Source of the DNA: Draconibacterium sp.
GTDB lineage: Bacteria > Bacteroidota > Bacteroidia > Bacteroidales > Prolixibacteraceae
Direction of reading: 5' to 3'
NCBI GenBank assembly: GCA_016705335.1
Contig: JADIYN010000030.1
Span: 1 to 64,000 of the forward strand
Length of the DNA: 64,000 nt
Shown here: positions 18,405 to 28,329 of the stretch, one piece after another
Layout of the letters: each line of letters starts with the position of its first letter
Position numbering within the stretch: position 1 is the stretch's first letter
Translations under genes and position numbers: made by a program
The notes under the pieces: model-generated
What the model saw: the letters and a program-made list of their open reading frames with translations, nothing else
Databases searched by the model: none
Told to the model about the DNA's origin: nothing

Positions 18405-19624
18405 ATGACATCAAAGGAAAAATCTAAAGAAAACCACCTGATTTCAAAAACCATGCTCATGCCGCAGGAGGAAATGCTGGAAATAAAAAAGCGTGGGCAG
18501 AAAATTAAAATCGGCATCCCATCGGATTTTTCAAAAGTTGAATACCGTGTTCCGCTTACTCCGCAGGCAGTTGATTTGCTGGTTTCCTATGGTCACGAAA
18601 TTTTAATCGAAACCAACGCCGGTAAATCGGCCAGCTATTCCGACAAGGCATACAGCGACATGGGTGCGGTGATTGTTGAAACCAGTGCCGAGATTTTTCA
18701 ATGTGATATTATTTTGCGCATTTCGCCGTTTAGCAGCGAAGAAATTGATATGCTCCGCGGGAACCAGGTAGTTTTATCGAGTATGCAGCCACACGCCTAT
18801 TGCACTGATACAATTCAGAAAATGATGCAAAAAAAGGTAACTGCCATCGCGTTTGAATATCTTGAAAACGAAGAAGGTTTTATGCCGTTTGTGCATCAAA
18901 TGAGCCAGATTGCCGGGGTGACTTCAATAACAATAGCAAGCGAATATTTGAGTAAATCACGAAACGGGAAAGGAGTTCTTTTTGGCGAAGTTACCGGTGT
19001 AACGCCTGCTGAACTTGTGATTATCGGGACAAGCACTGCCGCAGAATATGCAGCCAGAGCAGCAGTCGGACTTGGGATTTTTGTTAAGGTTTTTGATACT
19101 TCGGTGTACGAATTAAGTAAATTGGAAGAAAAACTTGGGCGCAGGATTTTACTTCAGTTTTTTATCCCAAAGTTTTAAAAAAGGCATTGGTTTCTGCTGA
19201 CGTTGTAATTGGTGCAATGTCGTTTAACACTTCCCTGAAATTTAAAGTTTCGGAAGAATTGGTAAAGCAAATGAAGGAAGGTTCGGTAATTATTGACTTG
19301 AATGTGAGCCAGGGCGGTTGTTTTGAAACTTCGCAATGTACCGATTTTAATAATCCAACTTATGTAAAACATGGGGTCGTGCATTATTGTGTGCCCAATT
19401 CGCCGGCTTTGGTTGCACGCACCGCCTCCATTTCGATGAGCAATATTTTAATCCCTATTTTGCTGTCAATCAGCGACGACGGCGGGGTTAACAACTACAT
19501 AAAAACTTCAAAAGGTTTTCGCAAAGGAGTTTATATTTATCACGGCATTTTAACAAATCCTGAAATCGGGTATTTGTTTAATATTCCGTCGAAGGATATA
19601 AATTTATTGCTTGCAGTATTCTAA
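18405..19624 (+). CDS. ald: Alanine dehydrogenase, Bacteroidota type (frameshifted)
   Basis: Members of the alanine dehydrogenase/PNT family reversibly deaminate alanine with NAD. The N-terminal domain (IKIGIPSDFSKVEYRVPLTP, ITAIAFEYLENEEGF-like) and the Rossmann domain (AELVIIGTSTAAEYAARAAV) are in the first frame to 19178. After a break near 19160 the rest follows in another frame (SADVVIGAMSFNTSLKFKV, GSVIIDLNVSQGGCFETSQ, VHYCVPNSPALVARTAS). Restored length is about 405 aa. The canonical Ald motif around the substrate Lys (KVKEP) reads LRISPF here, as in other Bacteroidota relatives, so activity should not be assumed from the name. Confidence 0.8.
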
Positions 19625-19632
19625 ATTAACTT

Positions 19633-20066
19633 TTATACTTCGCTACTTTCCCAAATCAGGTTTTTCCCAAAACCCAGACGATTGTCAGTCATTTTATATA
19701 ATCAACATGAACTATCCAAAGCGTAGAGTTCATTGCAACTGCCAAAGGGAATTTTTTATAATAGGCAATTCTTGCTTTTAACAACAGTTCTTTATCTGGG
19801 ATTTCCATGATTCCAAGAAATTGAATCCCCTGAACTTTTCCAACGATGCTTGTTTCAAGTACCACACTCCCGGCAACTTTTGGATTTGCATTTACATCTT
19901 TAATATGTTTTGACTCGGCTCCGGAAGTAAAAACAAAACAGTTTTCATCCTTTAGCCAAACATAGTAACAATGCGCACACCAGGCATTATTTTCAGTACA
20001 GGTTGCCAGTGTTAAAACATGGTGTTCGTTTATAAAATCTACAATTCGTTTATCAGGATGATTCAT
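19633..20066 (-). CDS. Pyridoxamine 5'-phosphate oxidase-family split-barrel protein (3' frameshift)
   Basis: The split-barrel fold typical of the YhbP/PNPOx-like family is shown by FINEHHVLTLATCTENNAW, HCYYVWLKDENCFVFTSG and HIKDVNANPKVAGSVVLET. The frame as read stops at 19689; one base after IVHVDYIK the other frame gives MTDNRLGFGKNLIWE, the expected family C-terminus, ending at 19633. Members bind FMN, F420 or heme; the substrate is unknown. It is convergent with the alanine dehydrogenase gene. Confidence 0.8.
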
Positions 20067-20163
20067 TTTTGAAAATTTAAACGCTAAAAGTAGCTGTAAC
20101 TTTATTATTAGGCAAATTGTATTTAGATTTGAGTTGATTGAAAAAAATAAAAAACTAAATAAT

Positions 20164-20568
20164 ATGGCAACTGTAAAAACAGTTTATCTTGGCGATTTAC
20201 GCACTGAAAATGAGCATTTGCAATCGGGAAACAAAATTATTACCGATGCACCCACCGACAACCAGGGGAAAGGAGAGGCATTTTCGCCAACCGATTTACT
20301 GGCAACAGCCCTGGGAAATTGCATAATGACTATTATGGGAATAAAAGCCCGCGATAATGGTATTGACATTCGGGGAACGGAAATTGAAATTACAAAAATT
20401 ATGGCCTCCGGTCCACGACGGGTTGCAGAGGTTATTGTCGATTTCACTTTCCCTAAAAAGGGTTATACTGAAGAAGAAAAAAAGCTTGTTGAAAGTGTGG
20501 CAGGAATAAGTCCGGTTCCATTAAGTTTGCACCCCGATTTAAAGCAGACTATTAAGTTTAACTGGTAA
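20164..20568 (+). CDS. OsmC-family protein with second cysteine replaced by serine
   Basis: 134 aa. The start is ATG at 20164 (MATVKTVYLGDLRTENEHLQ); the in-frame TTG at 20134 lacks support. The peroxidatic-type Cys53 is present in LATALGNCIMTIMG. The second conserved Cys, normally in a CPV-SLHPDL motif, is Ser116 here (GISPVPLSLHPDL). OsmC proteins use both cysteines for hydroperoxide reduction, so this member either uses a one-Cys mechanism or has another role. A single-base consensus error (T to A) would also explain it. Confidence 0.88.
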   Translation: MATVKTVYLGDLRTENEHLQSGNKIITDAPTDNQGKGEAFSPTDLLATALGNCIMTIMGIKARDNGIDIRGTEIEITKIMASGPRRVAEVIVDFTFPKKGYTEEEKKLVESVAGISPVPLSLHPDLKQTIKFNW

Positions 20569-20672
20569 ACGGCAGTTCAGGGTTCAGAGTTGAAGATTGG
20601 ATTTTATCTGTTTTTTCGCAATTGCCCTGATAATTATTGGGGAGATAGAATCCTTTTAAAAAAAAGTTTTAG

Positions 20673-22610
20673 TTATTGTTTTAGAATTTTCTGCTCGTAA
20701 CTGCTTTTTGAGGTTTTTAAGCTTAATATATAAATTCCATTCGCTATTTCCGGCAAGTTGAAATCTGTTTTATCTCCTTGAAATTGCTTAACAATCCGGC
20801 CATCAGTATTAAATAATTGAAGAGAAACAAAGCGTTCATCTGCCGGTAGTTTCACCGAAAAACGTTCAGTAAATGGATTCGGGAAAACCGCAATCTTATT
20901 ATTTTTCATGGTTGGTTGAACGCCAACTATTTGCGAAGTTTTCGCAATTAACCAGCGATCGGGATCAATTTTTAATTCAGCAACATTAAAATCAACTTCA
21001 ACAAAAAATTCCTGGTTATTTGCAGTTTGAACCAATCGAAAATCCATCGAATCTGTTTTGTTGAAATTGTAAACCCGCACCGGGACAGGCATTTCAAAAA
21101 AATCAACGGAAGGATGAGAAGTAGTTTGCGAGAGGGTAATTTTTAAGATTCCTTCATCAACAGGAGTAAACTCTGTTGAATAAAATGGAAAACCTTCGCC
21201 ATAATACCAGTCGTTGAAAAACTCGGTTAAAACTGTATCTCCTGCATTTTCCATATTTCGCACAAGATCATTTGTAAAAGCAAAACCATTGGCAATTTCA
21301 GGGTCGTTAAAATAGTTTCTCAATCCACTAAAAAAATTGTCATCGCCTAAAACCCAGCGCAGCATGTGCAGCAAATAGGCACCTTCTGAATAAGAAAGTC
21401 GGCTACTAAAAATGTCATCAACTTTTGTTGTGTCTTTTACGAAAACCGATCCACCGGGAAGATTTACAATTCTGTTTAAATTGGCTTTTTTCCAGGTTGT
21501 CCACCAGTAGCCGTCCTGCAGGTTTTCGTACACAAGCCCGGTAAGGTAGGTTGCAAAACCTTCGTTTAGCCATATATCCTGCCACGATCCGCATGTTATA
21601 TAATCGCCAAACCACTGGTGAGCCAGTTCGTGGGCAATTAAATCGTAACTAAAGTTGTACATAAAACTCATGGTTTGGTGTTCCATTCCACCGCCCCAGC
21701 CAAATTGTGCATGGCCATATTTTTCGTTGGCAAACGGATATTCTCCAATAATTTGATTGTAAAGCTCAATAAATTCAGCTGTTACAGGGGTTTTTACTTT
21801 GGCCGTGTCCAGATTCTCGGGATAAACGTAATTCAGTATCTCGATTTTGCGGCCATCTTCCAAATCTAACCAATCGGAATAAACGGCATAATTGGTTACT
21901 GCAATTGCCACAAGATAAGTTGCAATCGGGTGACGGTGTTTCCAGTGCATTTTACGAAATCCATTTTCCACTTTATCAGAAACAAGCACACCATTGCTTG
22001 CAGTTCTGTACATTTCGGGCGAGGTTACAATTATGTCGATTGAATCAATTTTATCAGTTAATGACTGTTTGCAGGGCCACCATTCCAGCGCACCGTAAGG
22101 TTCTGAAAGTGTGAAAATAGCTGGCATTCCGGCATGTTCACTTTTTGTAAATGAACCAAAACCATTGATTTCCGGCTCCGGTTCGCCCTGGTAAAAAACA
22201 GAAATTGAATCAACTTCGGAAACCTGTAACGGTTGGCTTAATACAACCCGAAGCTTTTTTTCGTTTTGCGTAAAATCAATCTTTTGATTATGCTGAAATA
22301 CTGAATCGACTGTCATTGTAGAATCATTCAAATCAAACTCAATTTGGGTTAATTCATCTAATCGGCTCACAAAATATGAAGTTACTTTTCCTTTGATATA
22401 CTTAACATTTGGATTGATTCTCCATTCCATCCGCTGATAAACCAGATCATAATCTGAGTAATTCTGACTCTCTTTAAATGACGATTTCAGCATGAATTTT
22501 TGTTTCTCCTGTGCTGCAATTTTATCGGTAAACTCAGGATCGGGTGCTTGTGAAAAGGCCCCGAATACAGAGAATATCAGCAAGAATATGGAAAATACTT
22601 TTTTTAGCAT
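20673..22610 (-). CDS. M1-family zinc aminopeptidase with T9SS C-terminal sorting domain
   Basis: 645 aa. Signal peptide MLKKVFSIFLLIFSVFGAFS. The catalytic region has the exopeptidase motif WGGGMEHQTM and the zinc site LIAHELAHQWFGDY (first His about 327), with the downstream Glu in WLNEGFATYLTG. The last 75 residues form a type A T9SS sorting domain (KIAVFPNPFTERFSVKLP ... IANGIYILSLKTSKSSYEQK), which directs proteins through the outer membrane. So the enzyme is probably secreted or surface-attached and trims peptides outside the cell. It lies 18 bp after the sialidase-like gene on the same strand. Confidence 0.93.
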   Translation of the reverse strand: MLKKVFSIFLLIFSVFGAFSQAPDPEFTDKIAAQEKQKFMLKSSFKESQNYSDYDLVYQRMEWRINPNVKYIKGKVTSYFVSRLDELTQIEFDLNDSTMTVDSVFQHNQKIDFTQNEKKLRVVLSQPLQVSEVDSISVFYQGEPEPEINGFGSFTKSEHAGMPAIFTLSEPYGALEWWPCKQSLTDKIDSIDIIVTSPEMYRTASNGVLVSDKVENGFRKMHWKHRHPIATYLVAIAVTNYAVYSDWLDLEDGRKIEILNYVYPENLDTAKVKTPVTAEFIELYNQIIGEYPFANEKYGHAQFGWGGGMEHQTMSFMYNFSYDLIAHELAHQWFGDYITCGSWQDIWLNEGFATYLTGLVYENLQDGYWWTTWKKANLNRIVNLPGGSVFVKDTTKVDDIFSSRLSYSEGAYLLHMLRWVLGDDNFFSGLRNYFNDPEIANGFAFTNDLVRNMENAGDTVLTEFFNDWYYGEGFPFYSTEFTPVDEGILKITLSQTTSHPSVDFFEMPVPVRVYNFNKTDSMDFRLVQTANNQEFFVEVDFNVAELKIDPDRWLIAKTSQIVGVQPTMKNNKIAVFPNPFTERFSVKLPADERFVSLQLFNTDGRIVKQFQGDKTDFNLPEIANGIYILSLKTSKSSYEQKILKQ

Positions 22611-22628
22611 GTTGCAATGTTATAATAT

Positions 22629-23657
22629 TCAATTTTCAAATTTAACTTTTGCCAGATATATTGCCGTTTTTTCTTCGTGAGATGAATAATAACTAACCCA
22701 AATAAATCCATCGTACAACTCAAGTCCGGCATAGCTTGTGTCTCCTCCCGAGGGAAGTTCAAGCGCTTCTGTAAGTTTTCCTGTTTTTGGATTTATCCAG
22801 CAAAGCGAAGTTCGTGCCGGGCTCCAGCCATCGCCTCCATACAAACGCACTGCGGCTAACAACCGGCCATCAGGTAGAAAAATCATGTGCGGGCCACCAA
22901 ACCTGACTTCCATATCTTTCCAGTTCCAAACGGTGTATGGCGGAAGAGAAATTCCAAGTAACCCCGATTTTTTCTCCCCATCCCTGCGTAACAAACAGAA
23001 CGCTGTATCGCCCTTAAATACAATAGAAGTTTCGTTTGGGTAACCTTTGATATTCAGATTTTCAATAAGTGTTTCGAATGTTTTTCCATCGTTGCTGGCA
23101 TACAATCTTAGCGACTTTTCCTCGCGGCAGCCATAACCAAAATTATATGCTTTTCCATTGTGCCATGTTGTTCGCCAAAGCCAAAAATCAGGATCGCCAA
23201 TTTCCTGTTTATCGCTCCATTTGTAACCGTCAGCCGAAAACCAAACCAGCGACTGGTGGGTGTGAACCGATTTGTCGTGAAGTGCTTCAGCTCCGCTCAG
23301 CATTAATTTCCCGTCGGGTGTAACAGTGATTTTTGCATCGCGCAAATCTGAATCCAGCGAAGTAATTAAAGCAGCTGACTTCCAATTTTTACCATCTTTT
23401 GAAGTAATCACCCGCAATGCACCGTCAGCAGAAACATGTTTTTCCCCTTCACGAAATACACAAAAGAACTGGTTATTAAACTGCACCAAATCGGTGAAAG
23501 CGTTGTGGGGAGCTTTATCCCAGATTCGCGCAACACTTTCCAACTCCAAAGAATTTTTATTTTTCTGCGCTAAAAGCAGAAAAGGTGGCAATGAAAACAG
23601 GATAAACAGCAAGATTGTAGTTTTGGTCGTCAAATAACTGTTGTTATGTATTTTCAT
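22629..23657 (-). CDS. Exported sialidase/BNR-repeat family protein
   Basis: About 342 aa. The start at 23657 (MKIHNNSYLTTKTTILLFIL) gives a proper signal peptide ending at FLLLAQ; the longer frame to 23708 adds nothing. Asp-box-like motifs repeat (SKDGKNWK, SADGYKWSD, SNDGKTFE), and VCVFREGEKHVSADG-like sequence (FCVFREGEKHVSADG) resembles the first blade of exo-alpha-sialidase-type six-bladed propellers. The full catalytic triad is not verifiable by eye, so another glycosidase or a binding propeller is possible. It is upstream partner of the T9SS M1 peptidase, which suggests glycoprotein breakdown. Confidence 0.75.
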   Translation of the reverse strand: MKIHNNSYLTTKTTILLFILFSLPPFLLLAQKNKNSLELESVARIWDKAPHNAFTDLVQFNNQFFCVFREGEKHVSADGALRVITSKDGKNWKSAALITSLDSDLRDAKITVTPDGKLMLSGAEALHDKSVHTHQSLVWFSADGYKWSDKQEIGDPDFWLWRTTWHNGKAYNFGYGCREEKSLRLYASNDGKTFETLIENLNIKGYPNETSIVFKGDTAFCLLRRDGEKKSGLLGISLPPYTVWNWKDMEVRFGGPHMIFLPDGRLLAAVRLYGGDGWSPARTSLCWINPKTGKLTEALELPSGGDTSYAGLELYDGFIWVSYYSSHEEKTAIYLAKVKFEN

Positions 23658-23764
23658 GTTTTTTTTCGAACTAAAGTAACAATTTGATCCAGATTTAGAT
23701 AATATCAAATATCAACGCAACTTAATTGAAGTTAATCCCATCTGGATATAAAAACTCAAAAAGA

Positions 23765-24433
23765 ATGAAATCAATTAAATCTTTCGTATTCCCCGTTTTT
23801 ATTTTTGCATTGTTTATCGTGGCATCAACTTTTAACCAAAGTTGCAACCCCGAAGGTCCCGAAGATGAAGGATGCGACTCGTGCATTATCGCTTATAAAC
23901 CAAATATTTACATTTATCCCGAAGAAAAAACTGATTTAACTTTATCATTGATTTTTCCACTAGGGGGGAAAGTTGTTGCATCAATTCCGGAATATAACAA
24001 CGGATGGTATTTTACTGTCGACAAATCGGGATTGATAGACGATTCTTACGATTACCTGTTTTATGAAAGTCAACAGCCGGATGTTTGGCAACTTGCTGAA
24101 GGGTGGGTTGTAAAAAAGGAAGATTTAAAGGATTTCTTTGTTGAAAACATGACTGATTATGGTTTTTCTGATCAGGAAATCAAGGATTTTACGGATTACT
24201 GGATTCCGCGTTTTACTGCTGAAATTTATGAAATTTATCCCCAAAACAAACAAATCATTGAAAGCGTTATAAAATTTGAGGTTTCAAAAAAGCCTGACAA
24301 TATATTGCGCTTGTTTTACGCAGTGCGTGAATCAAACCAAAAACAAGGATTTACTTTGCCCGAACCGCAAATTGATCTAACATTCAAAAGGGAAGGTTTT
24401 TTTATAACAGAATGGGGTGTTGTTTTAAAATAA
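23765..24433 (+). CDS. Lipoprotein of unknown function with YKPxIYIYPE motif
   Basis: 222 aa. The start is ATG at 23765 (MKSIKSFVFPVFIFALF). A lipobox (TFNQSC) predicts lipidation. After an acidic, Cys-containing stretch (PEDEGCDSCIIAYKPNIYIY) comes a compact domain with WYFTVDKSGLIDD, DYLFYESQQPDVWQLAEGW and FRLFYAVRES-like segments (LRLFYAVRESNQKQGF). KPxIYLYP-type domains occur in exported proteins of several phyla without a known function. The gene stands alone, divergent from the sialidase gene and convergent with the isomerase gene. Confidence 0.8.
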   Translation: MKSIKSFVFPVFIFALFIVASTFNQSCNPEGPEDEGCDSCIIAYKPNIYIYPEEKTDLTLSLIFPLGGKVVASIPEYNNGWYFTVDKSGLIDDSYDYLFYESQQPDVWQLAEGWVVKKEDLKDFFVENMTDYGFSDQEIKDFTDYWIPRFTAEIYEIYPQNKQIIESVIKFEVSKKPDNILRLFYAVRESNQKQGFTLPEPQIDLTFKREGFFITEWGVVLK

Positions 24434-24467
24434 TGTAACCACAAAACAACTATTCTTTGGTTACATT
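24432..24467. terminator. Hairpin between convergent genes
   Basis: AATGTAACCA (24432-24441) and TGGTTACATT (24458-24467), a perfect 10-bp stem starting inside the TAA stop codon of the lipoprotein gene. No strong T run on the + strand. Confidence 0.55.
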
Positions 24468-24491
24468 GAGTTATTCAATTTAATATTTGTT

Positions 24492-25406
24492 TTAAAGAGA
24501 AGCAAACACTTTTTCGAGAAGTTTTTTTGTCGCAATAATTCCTTCTTTCTCAGGTAGTTCGCTTCCTTCATATTCAACGTCAACATAACCTTTGTAACCC
24601 GAGTCTTTTACAATTTTCATCAATTTGTAATAGTCCATTTTGGTTTCATTTCCCTGGGCATCAAAAGCATATGATTTTCCGCTTACACCTTTTGCATAAG
24701 GCATTAGTTGTTCAACGCCTTTGTAGCGATCATACTCTTCTCCGGTTTCGCGGTTGATTGTGAAATTACCAAAATCAGGTAATGTGCCAACCCTTTTGTG
24801 ATCAACCATTTTCATAACTCCCACCAGCCAATCTCCGTTACTTGAAAGTCCGCCATGGTTTTCGACAATCACATTTATTTTTTTTGTGTCGCCATATTCA
24901 CATAACATGTGCAAACCATCGGCGGCAAGTTTTTGCTGTTCTTCAAAACTTCCCTGGCTTCCGGCATTTACACGTATTGAATGGCAGCCAAGAAATGCCG
25001 CTGCATTAATCCATTTCTTGTGGTTTTCAACGGTTTTTATTCTTTCCGCCTTAACAGGAGCACCAACCATCCCTTCGCCGTCGCACATAATTAAAACGTT
25101 TGTAACGCCTTCGTTTTTGGTTATTTTTAATAACTCAGCCAAATATTTTTCATCTTTTGCCTGTTCTTTGAAAAACTGGTTTACATATTCTACCGCTTCA
25201 ATTCCCAGTTCGCGCGAAACAACCGGAAACTGTAGGTTTGTCATTTCTTTTGCAAACAAAGTTTTGTGTAATGACCATTCAGCAAGTGAGATTTTGAAAG
25301 GAGATTCTTTTGCAGCAATACCCGCAAATACATTTGAAACAACCATTGTACCTGCAGTTGCGGCGATTGTTGTTTTAATAAAATTCCTTCGATTTGTTGT
25401 ATTCAT
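24492..25406 (-). CDS. Exported sugar phosphate isomerase/epimerase-like TIM-barrel protein
   Basis: 304 aa. The twin-arginine-like signal NRRNFIKTTIAATAGTMVV is followed by a xylose-isomerase-like TIM barrel: FKISLAEWSLHKTLF, GIEAVEYVNQFF, GCHSIRVNAGSQG, INVIVENHGGLSSNGDW, VGTLPDFGNF and YVDVEYEGSELPE. The acidic and His residues in these strands fit a divalent-metal site. The substrate is unknown. It is last in a minus-strand run after an acyl-CoA synthetase and a DUF5009 membrane protein. It has a relative at 62958, also exported. Confidence 0.85.
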   Translation of the reverse strand: MNTTNRRNFIKTTIAATAGTMVVSNVFAGIAAKESPFKISLAEWSLHKTLFAKEMTNLQFPVVSRELGIEAVEYVNQFFKEQAKDEKYLAELLKITKNEGVTNVLIMCDGEGMVGAPVKAERIKTVENHKKWINAAAFLGCHSIRVNAGSQGSFEEQQKLAADGLHMLCEYGDTKKINVIVENHGGLSSNGDWLVGVMKMVDHKRVGTLPDFGNFTINRETGEEYDRYKGVEQLMPYAKGVSGKSYAFDAQGNETKMDYYKLMKIVKDSGYKGYVDVEYEGSELPEKEGIIATKKLLEKVFASL

Positions 25407-25432
25407 AGTTTTAGTTTTTAATTTTTGTGAAT

Positions 25433-26557
25433 TTAAATCCTAAAAAATATTCGTTTTTTATACAGATAGTAACAAAGAAACCACTCTAAAGTTAAAATGG
25501 TTAGTGAGGTAAACAGGTTTGTTACAAAAACAGAAGCTCCAAACCAACCTAAAACGCCGCCGGTAAAAATGGAAACAAAATCATTAAACCACTGTTCTCC
25601 CACGGTATTGAAAAACATGTAAATAAAAATTGCATTTGTACCGAAAATCACAAATGGGAAAATCCAGCCGTTAATTTTTTTGATATCAATAAGCCAGTAA
25701 CTGAAAGCAAGTACAAGTAAAGCCCAGCCTCCTGAAGCCAGAACAAAAGATGAGGTGCAAATGCGTTTAATAATTGGTGTTATTGAAGTCCAGTCGAGCA
25801 AATATCCCAGTGCGAGGAAAATTAATCCGGCAACGGCAATTATTTTGAATTTATCCATAACCGGTTTCGCCGACATCAACATTTGACCAGCTACAACTCC
25901 CCAAATGGTATGTGCTGCGGTAGGAATGAAATTGATTGCAACCCAGCCTCCGCCGTTGTTTATTTTGCCCATCAAAACCATGTCCATCCAACTCCCGAAA
26001 TTATGGTCTTTTACAAAAGGCTGATTATATCCTTCAAGAGAAAAAGTGCGGTAGGCAAATTCAGTTAAAATCAGTAAGCCGAATGAAACAGCAATTTGAA
26101 CCGGCCATTTGTATTGCATTAAAAAGTAGGCGATTATGATTGTAACGGAAAGCTGGGAGAGGACATTCCATAATTCCCAAACTAATTTGTGGCTGTAACC
26201 AATATGCAAACCCACGCCAAAAGCCAGTAAAATGATGCAGCGCTGAATAATGTGCCATGTAATTTTCTTTTTCGGTTCGCCCATTTTAATGCGTTTTGCA
26301 TACGAAAACGGCATTGCAACACCAACAATAAACATGAAAAATGGTTGTATTAAATCCCAAAACCGCAGGCCATGCCAGGGGTGATGATGAAATTGCTGGA
26401 AAAACGGTTCAAGAAAAGTTCCGGCAATTGGTTCTTTTACCATAACACTCCAAAGTGCTGTTCCTTCAGCAACAAGTAAAAACATTGTTATTCCCCTGAA
26501 AAAATCCAGCGAAAGTAAACGGGTGTTAGTTGGTTCGGTAATTTTTGTGTTTTGCAT
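25433..26557 (-). CDS. DUF5009 / NagX-like multi-pass membrane acyltransferase
   Basis: About 374 aa with ten or so hydrophobic helices. The N-terminal signature RLLSLDFFRGITMFLLVAEG and the motif FWDLIQPFFMFIVGVAMPF are typical of the heparan-alpha-glucosaminide N-acetyltransferase-like/DUF5009 family, which is common in polysaccharide-utilising Bacteroidota. The start is set at the ATG for MQNTKITEPTNTRLL (26557); the TTG at 26587 would overlap the upstream gene. These proteins are proposed to transfer acetyl groups to amino sugars across the membrane; activity here is inference. Confidence 0.85.
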   Translation of the reverse strand: MQNTKITEPTNTRLLSLDFFRGITMFLLVAEGTALWSVMVKEPIAGTFLEPFFQQFHHHPWHGLRFWDLIQPFFMFIVGVAMPFSYAKRIKMGEPKKKITWHIIQRCIILLAFGVGLHIGYSHKLVWELWNVLSQLSVTIIIAYFLMQYKWPVQIAVSFGLLILTEFAYRTFSLEGYNQPFVKDHNFGSWMDMVLMGKINNGGGWVAINFIPTAAHTIWGVVAGQMLMSAKPVMDKFKIIAVAGLIFLALGYLLDWTSITPIIKRICTSSFVLASGGWALLVLAFSYWLIDIKKINGWIFPFVIFGTNAIFIYMFFNTVGEQWFNDFVSIFTGGVLGWFGASVFVTNLFTSLTILTLEWFLCYYLYKKRIFFRI

Positions 26558-26583
26558 TTTTGATTTAATTACAGGCTGAAGTT

Positions 26584-28223
26584 TCAAACATACTTAAACC
26601 GTTTGATATTCTTTTTTGGCGTTTTCTCAAACTCCTCGCTTACAATTTCAAAACCACTGATTTGCTCGTATTTTGGCAGTTCATGGTTGGTTTTTTTTAT
26701 GTTTTCTTCCATTATTTTTTGAATAGCCGATTCTTCAATGTTCTCCGTTTTTAAAGCTTCCAAATCCGGATAAATCAGCGCAATCAATTTACCCTTTCGT
26801 TCGGTGACAACACATTCTGCAATAAATGGTTGGTTGGTTAATTTTGATTCAATTTCCTCGGGATAAATATTCTGCCCCGATGGACCAAGCAACATGTTTT
26901 TCGACCGGCCTTTTATATAAATGAAATTGTTTTTATCAATAATTCCCAAATCGCCCGTTTTCAGCCAGCCATCTTCGGTAAACGAATCGTTGGTTGCTTC
27001 TTCGTTTTTGTAATAGCCAAGCATCACATTTTCTCCTTTCACCTGAATTTCGCCAACAATGTTGTACGGATCTTCCGAATCGATTCGAACTTCCATTCTG
27101 TCAACTAATTTTCCTGCTGATGATTGCATGGTTTTATCCCAGGCTTCATAACTGATCAGCGGCCCGCATTCCGTCATTCCATATCCTATTGAAAAAGGGA
27201 AATTAATGCGTTTGAAGAACTTCTCAACATCGGCATTCAGCGGCGCTCCACCAATCACAATTTCGAAAAACCGGCCACCAAAAGTTTCAAATAATTTCGA
27301 CTTAATTTTATTGAGGAGAATTGAAGAAATACCCGGAATGTGCAACAATATTTTTATGATTGGTTTATCAAGTGTTGGCAACAATCTTTTTTTGTAAATC
27401 TTTTCAATAATAAGCGGAACTGAAAGTACCAAATGAGGTTTTACTTCGCCAAAAACTTTTGTAAGCAAGGCAGGTGCGGGCATTTTGTTCAAAAATGTAA
27501 TTTGGCAGCCGACTGACAGCGGAAACAAAACTCGAAAAGCAAACCATAAACATGCGCCATTGGTAAAAACGAAACTATTTTATCCCCCGTTTTCAATGGC
27601 ATGTGCTCACGCGCAAAAACTATATTCGAAACCAAACTACGTTCAGGTATCATAACCCCTTTTGTAAATCCTGAAGTACCCGAAGTATAAGAAATAACAC
27701 AGGGTTCTTCTGGTTTCCATTCCTGAAAAGAAAAGCCTGATTTTTTTAACTGATTCTTTTCGTAATACTGAAATGAATCTACGATTTTATACTGTACATT
27801 ATTATCCTTTGCTTTGAACAATGAAAAGTCTTCAAGAACCAAAACTGCCTGTACCAAAGGCAAATTCTCCATATCAATTTTGTCAAGCAGTGATTTTGCC
27901 CCAATTACAATTTTTGCTTCCGAGTGGTTAATTATGTGGTTTGTATCGCTTTTATTGAAATCGGGCAAAACCGGAACGATTACCAAACCTGAAGAGAGAG
28001 CCGAAAGAAAAGTTGCGCCCCAATTTGCTGAATTCCTGCCGAGTACAGCAACTTTGTCTCCCTTTTGCAAACCCATGATCTGGTAAAAAAGCTGCAGCGA
28101 CATGATGGTTTTGGCAACTTCACCATATTTGAAATCTTTGCCTTCGTAGTCAGTAAATGCAAGTTTATCCCAGTTATTTTGAAATGTTTCGCTGTACAGT
28201 TTAGCTAAAGTGTAGTTTTTCAT
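26584..28223 (-). CDS. AMP-forming acyl-CoA synthetase (long-chain type, frameshifted)
   Basis: ANL-family adenylate-forming enzyme that activates fatty acids to acyl-CoA. The N-terminal half (to 27489) has the P-loop-like ISYTSGTSGFTKGVMIPERS and MAHVYGLLFEFCF. The frame breaks near 27510; the other frame continues with FPLSVGCQITFLN, IGGAPLNADVEKFF, SIGYGMTECGPLISYEAW, GWLKTGDLGIIDKNNFIYIK and GRSKNMLLGPSGQNIYPEEI, and ends near KTPKKNIKRFKY with the catalytic Lys. Restored length is about 547 aa. The TGSGQNIYPEEIE-type motif is the long-chain branch seen in Bacteroidota. It is first gene of a three-gene run. Confidence 0.88.
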
Positions 28224-28329
28224 CCTTTTTTAATTTATTGAAACCAAATGTAGAAAAAAATGCAACTGAAATACAAAACTTTTAAGTATTCATTCTGTTG
28301 GTATGTTTAGTTATAAAAATTAAAAAATC

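Noticed and set aside
26558..26587. TTG start for the DUF5009 gene
   Set aside because: It would overlap the upstream stop codon; the ATG at 26557 fits the family N-terminus better.
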